Origin: Candidatus Babelota bacterium
GTDB taxonomy: Bacteria > JAGOBX01
DNA length: 6,339 bases
Reading direction: 5' to 3'
NCBI GenBank assembly: GCA_017999075.1
Contig: JAGOBX010000218.1
Coordinates: 1-6,339 of the forward strand
Position numbers and translations under genes: made by a program. The first letter of the stretch is position 1. The number at the start of each line of letters is the position of its first letter. Positions 1 to 6,339 of this stretch are shown here, piece by piece. Under the pieces are notes generated by a model. That model saw nothing but the letters and a program-made list of their open reading frames with translations, was not told where the DNA came from and searched no databases.

Positions 1-576
1 TGGAGTAAAAAAGAAATTTATCCATATATCAGCGCTAACCCCAAACTTATACGTCCTGCAAATTTTTCAGAAGGAGTCCCGGGTTTCGGTTATTCTGTAA
101 TAGAAAAAAATAATATTATGATTGCGGTAATTAATCTTATAGGAAAAGTATTTATTCCTGATTCACATTGCCCGTTTAGAAAATTTGATGAAATATATTT
201 GAAAATAAAAAGTCAGGTTAAAATAGTTTTAGTTGATTTTCACGGAGAAGCAACTTCTGAAAAAAGTGCATTTGCATATTATACTTCAGGCAGAGCGAGT
301 GCTGTTATAGGAACTCATACGCATGTCCAAACCAATGATTTTAGAATTTTTAATGATTTTACAGCATTTGTAACTGATGCTGGAATGACAGGACCATATG
401 ATAATTCTATTATAGGGGTTGATAAAAATCTTATTTTGAAAAAATTTTTAACTGGAATGCCTGTAAAGTTTGAACCTGCTAAATGTTCAAAAATACAATT
501 GAATTCGGTTATAATTACATTTAATGCTGAAACTGGCGCGGCATTAAAAATAGAACCTTATAATTTGATTGACTGA
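1..576 (+). CDS. ymdB: YmdB-family (TIGR00282) metallophosphoesterase, 5'-truncated by window edge
   Basis: The reading frame is open from base 1 and gives 191 residues before a TGA stop; the ATG at 118 is internal. It matches the C-terminal part of the YmdB/TIGR00282 calcineurin-like phosphoesterases, about 264 residues long. In Bacillus subtilis YmdB is a metal-dependent phosphodiesterase, active on 2',3'-cyclic nucleotides in vitro, that affects biofilm and motility decisions. Visible family blocks are LIRPANF (residues 17-23), IAVINLIG (41-48), VDFHGEATSEK (78-88), GTHTHVQT (104-111) and the TDAGMTGPYD stretch (125-134). The metal-ligand histidines H81, H106 and H108 have the same 25- and 2-residue spacing as H150, H175 and H177 of B. 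subtilis YmdB. By that offset about 69 residues are missing, including the N-terminal Asp, Glu and Asn ligands, and the window opens just after the GNH motif. The family call is firm. The cellular role here is inferred only. folD follows 29 bases later on the same strand. Confidence 0.93.
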   Translation, partial: WSKKEIYPYISANPKLIRPANFSEGVPGFGYSVIEKNNIMIAVINLIGKVFIPDSHCPFRKFDEIYLKIKSQVKIVLVDFHGEATSEKSAFAYYTSGRASAVIGTHTHVQTNDFRIFNDFTAFVTDAGMTGPYDNSIIGVDKNLILKKFLTGMPVKFEPAKCSKIQLNSVIITFNAETGAALKIEPYNLID

Positions 577-597
577 ACACAAAAAATTTTATAAAAT
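569..597 (+). promoter_or_regulatory. Candidate sigma70 promoter for folD
   Basis: TTGACT (569-574, 5/6 to the -35 consensus) and TAAAAT (592-597, 5/6 to the -10 consensus) are separated by exactly 17 bases. The -35 overlaps the last codons and stop of the ymdB-like gene. A start site about 7 bases after the -10 would fall near 604, one to three bases before the folD ATG at 606, giving a nearly leaderless mRNA. This is a motif match in AT-rich DNA, where chance hits are common. folD could instead be read through from the gene upstream. Confidence 0.35.
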
Positions 598-605
598 AAT
601 AATTT

Positions 606-1499
606 ATGAATGCTAAATTGTTAGACGGCATAGAAGCCGGCAAAGTTATTGAAAAGGAATTGTCTGAAAAAATCATATATTTAAAACAGAAAAAAATTAT
701 TCCGTCTCTTGCTGTTATATTGGTAGGTGCAGACAAACCATCACATACTTATGTTCAATTGAAACATAAAAAATGTCAGGAACTCGGGATATCTTCTAAA
801 GTATATAAATTTGAAGAAAATATAGGTGAAAAAAATATTATTGATCTAATAAATGAGTTGAACAATGATGATAATATCCATGGAATACTTGTTCAATTGC
901 CCCTTCCGAAAAATTATAATCAGAATAATATAATTGATTCTATATTTCCTGAAAAAGATGTTGACGGTTTTCATCCATTAAATATAGGTAAGCTTGCTAT
1001 AGGAAAACCCGATTTTATTTCCTGCACTCCTTATGGAGTTATAAAACTTCTTGAATATTATAATATTCCGGTAAAAGGAAAAAATGCAGTTATAATCGGG
1101 TGTAGTAATGTGGTAGGGAAACCAATGGGATTGCTTCTTCAGATTTGCGAAATTGCTACATGTACAATTTGCCACCTCCACACAAAGAATATTAAAGAGC
1201 ATACTTTAAATGCGGATTTGATTATATCAGCTGCCGGTTCTCCCAACTTGATAAAAAGCGATATGGTAAAAAAAAATTGCGTGGTTATTGATGTTGGTTT
1301 TAATGTCTCGGAAATTGTTGATTCAAATGGAGGAATAATTAGAAAAATTAATGGCGATGTTGATTTTGAAAATGTAAAAAATATTGCTTCTTATATAACT
1401 CCTGTACCTGGCGGAGTCGGGCCTATGACTATAACAATGCTTATGTATAATACTGTAAAATCCTGTTTTTTAAAGCATAATCTGATGAATTTTTCTTAA
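606..1499 (+). CDS. folD: Bifunctional methylenetetrahydrofolate dehydrogenase / methenyltetrahydrofolate cyclohydrolase FolD
   Basis: FolD oxidises 5,10-methylene-THF to 5,10-methenyl-THF with NAD(P)+ and hydrolyses that to 10-formyl-THF, supplying one-carbon units for purines and formyl-methionine in the cytoplasm. The 297 residues are full length for the family (about 280-300). The catalytic N-terminal domain shows the VGADKPSHTYV block with Y49 and K53, LVQLPLP (95-101) and KDVDGFHP with D118/D120 (117-124). The Rossmann part shows VIIGCSNVVGKPM (162-174), and the C-terminal PGGVGPMT (268-275) is intact. The Y, K and D catalytic positions are all kept. The usual GRS of the nucleotide loop is GCS, and CHS is CHL. 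The ATG start gives the normal family N-terminus (MxAKxxDG-type), but no Shine-Dalgarno precedes it; the 29-base upstream gap is almost pure A/T. An A9 run lies at 1268-1276. The gene ends 7 bases from the convergent dnaE stop. Confidence 0.97.
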   Translation: MNAKLLDGIEAGKVIEKELSEKIIYLKQKKIIPSLAVILVGADKPSHTYVQLKHKKCQELGISSKVYKFEENIGEKNIIDLINELNNDDNIHGILVQLPLPKNYNQNNIIDSIFPEKDVDGFHPLNIGKLAIGKPDFISCTPYGVIKLLEYYNIPVKGKNAVIIGCSNVVGKPMGLLLQICEIATCTICHLHTKNIKEHTLNADLIISAAGSPNLIKSDMVKKNCVVIDVGFNVSEIVDSNGGIIRKINGDVDFENVKNIASYITPVPGGVGPMTITMLMYNTVKSCFLKHNLMNFS

Positions 1500-1517
1500 T
1501 AATTTTTTAGTTATTAA
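1496..1517. terminator. AT-only palindrome across the folD and dnaE stops; possible weak bidirectional terminator
   Basis: TTAATAA (1496-1502) and TTATTAA (1511-1517) form a perfect 7-bp inverted repeat around an 8-base loop, TTTTTTAG. It contains both TAA stop codons (1497-1499 plus strand, 1507-1509 minus strand) and is the only symmetric element between the convergent genes. It has no G:C pair and no clear U-tract after the stem, so as an intrinsic terminator it would be weak. In DNA this AT-rich it may be chance. Confidence 0.2.
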
Positions 1518-4500
1518 ATTCTATTTTAATATTTCCCTGGCCGACTATTGTTTCGAGATTTGATATAAAATTGTAATTTATTCTAAGCTGATTCGCTTCT
1601 GGTTTGATAACAGCATAATTGTTTTCTTCAATTTTCAGAGAAACAAATATTTTTGTGTTTCCTTTAGGCATAGAAACAAGAATATTATTAATACTTTCTA
1701 TTATTCTATCGTCAGGAGCAGCCCAATTTATTAAAACATTTATTTTTGAAATAATATCTCCGAAACCTGTATCTGCAGGAAATATTTTTTGTACTGTGAA
1801 TTTGCTTGAATACTGTTTATCCAATCTGCCATAAACATATACGATATTATTATCAAAAATTAAATCTCTGAATTTATCGTAAACGCTTGAAAAAATTATT
1901 GCCTCGACAGAACCTGCAAGCGTATCTAAAAAACATGTTACCATAGTCTGGTTTTTTTTATCAAGTTTGCGTTTTATTACTGCAAAAACGCCGGCTATGT
2001 AAAATTCGGAACCATCTGGAATATCTTCAATATTATTCAAATCATACTTGCTTATAAATTTTATTTCATCGGAAAATCTGCTTAATGGATGTTCTGAAAG
2101 ATAAAAACCGAGTGCTTCGCGTTCAAACATAAGTTTTTCTATATGAGGAAACTCGTCAAGTTTCGGATAAGAAAATGCCACATATTCGTTATTTTCTCCG
2201 GATAAATCGAATAATGAATCCATATTTTTAACAGATTCGTTTAATGCAGTTCCCGTTATTTTAGGCAAAGCTGAAATTAATGACGCTCTTGTTAATTTTA
2301 AATAATCGAATGCTCCGGCATAAACAAGGTATTCTATGCTGTTTTTTTTCAGTTTATGAATGTTGATTCTTACGCAGAAATCATAAAGGTCCTTAAAAAA
2401 ACCGTTATTATTGCGTTCTGTCTGAACTTCTAAGATAGATGAAACTCCTACATTTTTTATTGCGCCCAGACCAAATCTTATTTTACCGTTTTCAATTGAA
2501 AAATATGCTGAGCTGTAATTTATATCAGGAGGTAAAATTTTAATTCCATTGCGTAAAGCATCGTCTATTATTTCAGGAAACCTTGCGTTGTTCATGTCTA
2601 TTTCATTATTAAGCAGAGCTATATAAAATTCAAGGGGAAAATGGGTTTTTAAATAAGCAGTCCTGAAAGATAATAATGCGTAAGCCGCGCTGTGAGATTT
2701 ATTGAATCCGTATTGCGCAAATTTTTCTATTAGATAAAAAATATTTTCTGCTTCAGTTTTTGTTAATTTTGAATTTGATACGCATCCTTCCACAAAAGGA
2801 ATTTTTTCGGCTTCCATTATAACTGGGTTTTTTTTGCCCATAGCTTTTCTTAAATAATCTGCTTTTCCAAGAGAATACCCTGATAAAACATTTGCGATGA
2901 GCATAACCTGTTCCTGATATATTATAACCCCGTATGTTTCTTTTAATATTTTTTCAAGAGCAGGATGAGGATATTCTATTTGTTCTATTCCATGTTTTCT
3001 GTTTATGAAAGAATCTACCATTCCGCTTTTTAAAACACCAGGCCTATATAAAGCAAGAAGAGCTATTATGTCAGTAAACTTGTCAGGCTGAAGTTTAACC
3101 ATTACAGAACGTATTCCTTTACTTTCAAGCTGAAACACTCCTATAGTGTTGCCTGATTTTAATAGAGTGTAAGAATTTTCATCATTGAGAGAAATTATTG
3201 AGAAATCAGGGCGTTTGTCTTCTGGGATTAAATCAAGAGTATCTTGGATGACAGTAAGCGTTTTCAATCCGAGAAAATCCATTTTTATCAGACCTAGTTT
3301 TTCTATGCCTTTCATATCGAATTGAGTGGTTACCGCATTATTGGTTGTATCAAAATATAAAGGTAAATATTCTACAAGAGGTTTGTCGCTTATTACTACG
3401 CCGGCAGCGTGAGTACTTACATTTTTGGGAACCCCTTCTATAGCATTTGCAGATTCAAACCATTTTTTATACTCGGGTTTTTCTACTACAAGATTTTGAA
3501 GTTCTGGAAGACTTGCTACTATTTCATTTATAGATAATTGAGATATTTCAGGGAAAAGCTTTAAAACTTTACTGACTTCAGAATAAGCCATTCCCATAAC
3601 TCTTCCTACATCTCTAAGAGCATTCCTCGTTTTCAGCGTTCCGAAAGTTATTATTTGAGAAACATTATCTTTTCCGTATTTTGATATAACGTAATCTATT
3701 ACTTCGTTTCTTCTTCTGAAACAGAAATCAATATCAATGTCCGGCATTGAAATTCTTTCAGTATTGAGAAACCGCTCGAAAATCAAATCATATTCAAGAG
3801 GGTTAATTTCGGTTATACCGGTAAGATATGCGACAAGACATCCTGCAGCGCTGCCTCTTCCCGGGCCTACAGGAATATTTTTGTGTTTTGCAAAATAAAT
3901 AAAATCGCGCACTATAAGAAAATAAGAAGAGTATCCCATTTTTTTTATGACAGACAATTCATAATTCATTCTGTCAATAATTTCAAGGGAAGGAGAGTCG
4001 CCAAATTTTTTTTTAAGCCCTTCCCCACACAACTCAGTTAAATACTTATGCGTGGATTGATATTCTTTAGGAATATCAAATACCGGAAAATGATATTTGT
4101 CTGAATTTAAATCAAGAAGAACATTGCATTGCTGACTTATTTTAATAGTGTTTTCAACTGCTTCCGGATAATCAGAAAATAAAGATTTCATCTCGTCGGC
4201 ATTTTTTACATAAAGTTCGGATCCTCCATATTTCATTCTTTCTTCGTCTGTTAAATTGTGGCCTGTTTGAATACATAATAAAATATCATGATATTCGCTG
4301 TCGTCTCGATTAATATAATGTGCGTCGTTGGTTGCTACAAGCGGTATTTTGAATTTTTTTGAATACTCGGAAAAAGCTTTTATTATTGTTTCTTCCTGAG
4401 GAAGATTGTGACGCTGTATTTCGAAAAAAAAATTATCTTTTCCGAATATAGAGATATATTCTTCTATGCGTTTTTCTGCAGTTTCAAAATCGCCGTTTAT

Positions 4501-4938
4501 TATATGTTGCTGAATTTCGCCTTTTGCGCATGCAGTAAGACATATAAGATCTGAAGAATATGCAGATAATAATTTTTTATCAACTCTTGGTTTATAGTAA
4601 AATCCTTCAATGTAGGCGGTTGAAACCAATTTAATCAAATTTTTATATCCGTTATAATTTTTTGCAAGAAGTACGCAATGATAATTTTTAGAATTTTTTG
4701 TTTTATCTGTTCTGTCTCCTGATGCAACATAAATTTCACATCCTATGATTGGCTTGATTCCGTTTTTTGAACATTCTGAATAAAAATCAAGAACGCCGAA
4801 CATACATCCGTGATCTGTAATAGCTACTGCCGGCATACCGTATAATTTACATTTTGACACAAGTTCTTTTATACGGCAGAACCCGTCAAGAAGACTGTAT
4901 TCAGTATGTGTGTGTAAGTGAACAAAATTATTGTTCAT
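1507..4938 (-). CDS. dnaE: DNA polymerase III alpha subunit (DnaE), replicative C-family polymerase
   Basis: This is the catalytic subunit of the chromosomal replicase; 1143 residues from the ATG at 4938 is full length (E. coli has 1160). Domains in order: an N-terminal PHP domain (about 1-275) opening with HLHTHTEYSLLDG; the polymerase palm with GPGRGSAAG (358-366), PDIDIDF with D400/D402, and D554 in KMDFLGL, the D402-D554 spacing matching E. coli D403-D555; fingers; a helix-hairpin-helix region; an OB fold (about 978-1053, FYIAGVFAVIKRK onwards); and a short C-terminal domain. All nine PHP metal-ligand positions look occupied: H7, H9, D18, H43, E68, H87, C137, D205, H207. The likely clamp-binding site is NMDSLF (905-910), weaker than QLSLF. 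Start choice: the in-frame TTG at 4959 adds seven residues and has AGGA five bases upstream (4965-4968), while the ATG has no Shine-Dalgarno but gives the usual family N-terminus. Either start overlaps the upstream EAL gene, implying one operon. Confidence 0.97.
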   Translation of the reverse strand: MNNNFVHLHTHTEYSLLDGFCRIKELVSKCKLYGMPAVAITDHGCMFGVLDFYSECSKNGIKPIIGCEIYVASGDRTDKTKNSKNYHCVLLAKNYNGYKNLIKLVSTAYIEGFYYKPRVDKKLLSAYSSDLICLTACAKGEIQQHIINGDFETAEKRIEEYISIFGKDNFFFEIQRHNLPQEETIIKAFSEYSKKFKIPLVATNDAHYINRDDSEYHDILLCIQTGHNLTDEERMKYGGSELYVKNADEMKSLFSDYPEAVENTIKISQQCNVLLDLNSDKYHFPVFDIPKEYQSTHKYLTELCGEGLKKKFGDSPSLEIIDRMNYELSVIKKMGYSSYFLIVRDFIYFAKHKNIPVGPGRGSAAGCLVAYLTGITEINPLEYDLIFERFLNTERISMPDIDIDFCFRRRNEVIDYVISKYGKDNVSQIITFGTLKTRNALRDVGRVMGMAYSEVSKVLKLFPEISQLSINEIVASLPELQNLVVEKPEYKKWFESANAIEGVPKNVSTHAAGVVISDKPLVEYLPLYFDTTNNAVTTQFDMKGIEKLGLIKMDFLGLKTLTVIQDTLDLIPEDKRPDFSIISLNDENSYTLLKSGNTIGVFQLESKGIRSVMVKLQPDKFTDIIALLALYRPGVLKSGMVDSFINRKHGIEQIEYPHPALEKILKETYGVIIYQEQVMLIANVLSGYSLGKADYLRKAMGKKNPVIMEAEKIPFVEGCVSNSKLTKTEAENIFYLIEKFAQYGFNKSHSAAYALLSFRTAYLKTHFPLEFYIALLNNEIDMNNARFPEIIDDALRNGIKILPPDINYSSAYFSIENGKIRFGLGAIKNVGVSSILEVQTERNNNGFFKDLYDFCVRINIHKLKKNSIEYLVYAGAFDYLKLTRASLISALPKITGTALNESVKNMDSLFDLSGENNEYVAFSYPKLDEFPHIEKLMFEREALGFYLSEHPLSRFSDEIKFISKYDLNNIEDIPDGSEFYIAGVFAVIKRKLDKKNQTMVTCFLDTLAGSVEAIIFSSVYDKFRDLIFDNNIVYVYGRLDKQYSSKFTVQKIFPADTGFGDIISKINVLINWAAPDDRIIESINNILVSMPKGNTKIFVSLKIEENNYAVIKPEANQLRINYNFISNLETIVGQGNIKIEFNN

Positions 4939-6244
4939 CGGAGGTTCGCAGATTTTCAAGTAATTCCTGCTTTCCTTCGGAAAAATAGAATCCCTGCCCT
5001 AACAGTATTCCTATTTTTTTTATTTCATTAAGTTCGGCAGGAGTTTCAATCCCTTCGGCAAGGACTTTAATATTATGTTGGCTTGCAAATTTGACAAGTG
5101 CTTTAACTATATCGCTGCGCGGATTGTTTTCATTAATATTTTTTACTAAAGAAATGTCGAGTTTGATTATATCTGGCTTTAATTCTGCAATATAAAACAA
5201 GCTCGCATAACCGCTTCCTGCATCATCGATTGCTACTGTGAATTTGCAGTTTTTGAATAGCTGAAGCTGTTCTTTGAATTTTTGTAAATCGGTTATGTTT
5301 GTGCGTTCTGTTATTTCAAGTATTATTTTAGAAAAATCAATATTATCCGGATTCATTTCAGCGTATTTTCTGAATTCAGGATCAGAAAATGTTTTGGGTT
5401 CGACATTCAAAGACAAAAATTTCATACCATGATTTTTATCGCTGAAAAATAAAGCCAGCGCTTTTTTTCTTACAATACGTTCAAGTTCCCATATTTTATT
5501 TGTTTGATATGCCATGTTAAACAATATTACCGGTTTATTCAGCATAGAATTTTGAGGACCGCGGGCAAGTGCCTCATATCCGATTATTTTGTGTTTTTCA
5601 AGATCAACTATAGGCTGAAAAATCACATTTATGTTTTCGGCCGCAATTATTTCTTTGAATTCAGACTGCAATGACAATGAAACCTGAGATTCTTTGTCGT
5701 AAGCCATCATCATGGCATTTTTCAGATTGGTATACACTGTCCTCTCAAATTTTATTTCGCGGTTTAAATCAATTATAGAATATCCCAGATAAAAATCAAA
5801 TTGATATTCAAGTCCGCGTGAAATAATTTTATTTTTATTTGATTTTAGATATTTTTCTATCCTGTTTTTTATTTCATTTACATCGGAAATTCTTATTTTT
5901 TCCTGGTATCTCGGAGGTGATAAAAATATTATAAAATCATCATCCCACATACGGGTAATCGAAATTATATCATTGTTTCTGATAATCGTCCCTTTCATGT
6001 TTTTTAATAGTTCGGACGTTTTTAAAAGCAAATTATCAAAAACTTTTTCTCCGTAATTTATTTCTATTTCATTGAATTTTGCAACATTTATATAAACCAA
6101 TCCGAAATTAGGAGAATTTTTAAATAATGTTTTTGTTTCATCCAAAATAGAATTAAGAAGAGGAAGTTTAGTTAATTTATCAATGCCTTTGTCAAGGTAA
6201 GAATAATATGAATTTGGAGATGTTTCAATTAGCTGTTCATTCAT
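4928..6244 (-). CDS. Degenerate GGDEF - EAL domain protein, probable cyclic-di-GMP phosphodiesterase
   Basis: The 438-residue protein has no visible signal peptide, membrane segment or N-terminal sensor domain, so it is probably cytoplasmic. Residues about 20-190 form a GGDEF-like domain: DKLTKLP (22-28) corresponds to DxLTGLPNR, but the signature is WDDDF (100-104) and the metal-binding Asp near VYINVAKF is replaced, so cyclase activity is unlikely. Residues about 200-430 form an EAL domain with the expected catalytic set: E224 and R228 in EALAR, N280, E310 in EITE, D340/D341 in DDAGSGYASL, K361 in IKLD, E397/E400 in AEGIE and Q417 before G418. The predicted reaction is cleavage of c-di-GMP to pGpG, with the dead GGDEF domain possibly acting as a GTP-binding or dimerisation module. 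The ATG at 6244 is the only ATG, GTG or TTG after the upstream in-frame TAA, and it lacks a Shine-Dalgarno. The gene's end overlaps dnaE, suggesting cotranscription. Target and signal are unknown. Confidence 0.9.
   Translation of the reverse strand: MNEQLIETSPNSYYSYLDKGIDKLTKLPLLNSILDETKTLFKNSPNFGLVYINVAKFNEIEINYGEKVFDNLLLKTSELLKNMKGTIIRNNDIISITRMWDDDFIIFLSPPRYQEKIRISDVNEIKNRIEKYLKSNKNKIISRGLEYQFDFYLGYSIIDLNREIKFERTVYTNLKNAMMMAYDKESQVSLSLQSEFKEIIAAENINVIFQPIVDLEKHKIIGYEALARGPQNSMLNKPVILFNMAYQTNKIWELERIVRKKALALFFSDKNHGMKFLSLNVEPKTFSDPEFRKYAEMNPDNIDFSKIILEITERTNITDLQKFKEQLQLFKNCKFTVAIDDAGSGYASLFYIAELKPDIIKLDISLVKNINENNPRSDIVKALVKFASQHNIKVLAEGIETPAELNEIKKIGILLGQGFYFSEGKQELLENLRTSDEQ
4965..4968 (-). 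promoter_or_regulatory. AGGA ribosome-binding-site candidate favouring a TTG start for dnaE
   Basis: On the minus strand AGGA lies five bases before the TTG at 4959-4957, which is in frame with dnaE, and 26 bases before the ATG at 4938. It lies inside the last codons of the EAL gene. It is the only purine-rich Shine-Dalgarno-like element before any of the three starts visible here. It supports an N-terminus seven residues longer (1150 in total), whereas homologous DnaE N-termini favour the ATG. Confidence 0.35.
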
Positions 6245-6339
6245 CTTATTCGAATATTGGATTATCCGTTTATTAAGATATATATTGATTTTATTTATTA
6301 GCTCATTTGAATGAAATGGTTATAAAAGATAATCATCAG

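Noticed and set aside
118-576. ATG at 118 as the start of a short 152-residue protein
   Set aside because: Conserved YmdB sequence, including LIRPANF, lies upstream in the same frame back to base 1, so this ATG is internal.
521-736. Minus-strand open frame of 71 codons across the ymdB-folD junction
   Set aside because: It is a shadow of two well-recognised plus-strand genes, has no family features, and AT-rich DNA yields such frames by chance.
978-1202. Minus-strand open frame of 74 codons inside folD
   Set aside because: It is antisense to conserved FolD motifs and shows no domain, start signal or recognisable product.
1619-1834. Plus-strand open frame of 71 codons, somewhat hydrophobic, inside the dnaE 3' end
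   Set aside because: It begins with TTG, lacks a ribosome-binding site and is antisense to the DnaE OB/C-terminal region; the hydrophobicity follows from complementing AT-rich codons.
6298-6339. Short minus-strand frame open to the right edge, ending in TAA at 6298, as a possible tail of an upstream gene; and a plus-strand ATG at 6316 open to the edge
   Set aside because: Thirteen and eight codons respectively are too little to support a gene. The 95 bases beyond the EAL gene start show no convincing promoter or gene.
1-6339. A new defence system, mobile element, CRISPR array or RNA gene in the window
   Set aside because: Reading both strands gave no repeat array, transposase, terminal inverted repeats, tRNA-like cloverleaf or unrecognised multi-gene cluster; four housekeeping or signalling genes fill nearly all the sequence.

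Overview
The window is an AT-rich (roughly one third GC by eye) stretch of bacterial chromosome, almost fully coding. It holds four protein genes in two convergent blocks. UGA is used as a stop (end of gene 1) and tryptophan is read from TGG, so the code is standard and not the mollicute one. A8 and A9 runs recur inside genes. Two of the three visible gene starts have no Shine-Dalgarno sequence, and the third has one only if a TTG start is used. This suits a low-GC, possibly host-associated bacterium. An Elusimicrobiota/Endomicrobium-like or Clostridia-like source is a guess that the sequence does not settle.

Left block, plus strand: the C-terminal part of a YmdB-type (TIGR00282) metallophosphoesterase, cut by the window edge just after its GNH motif, then 29 bases, then a complete folD for one-carbon folate metabolism. 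A sigma70-like promoter candidate lies in the gap, partly inside the end of ymdB. It is close enough to the folD ATG to predict an almost leaderless transcript, which fits the missing Shine-Dalgarno.

Right block, minus strand, read from the right edge leftwards: a cytoplasmic GGDEF-EAL protein with a ruined GGDEF signature and an apparently intact EAL phosphodiesterase site, then dnaE, the replicative DNA polymerase III alpha subunit. The two overlap by 11 or 32 bases depending on which dnaE start is used, so they are probably cotranscribed and translationally coupled. folD and dnaE converge with only 7 bases between their stop codons, and a small AT-only palindrome covers both stops.

I see no mobile element, CRISPR array, tRNA, rRNA or gene cluster that looks like a new system. 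The genes are mostly housekeeping. The points worth a second look are the coupling of a cyclic-di-GMP gene to the replicase, the complete PHP metal site in DnaE, an A9 run at the PHP/polymerase boundary whose slippage would release a PHP-only protein, and changed NADP-contact positions in FolD.
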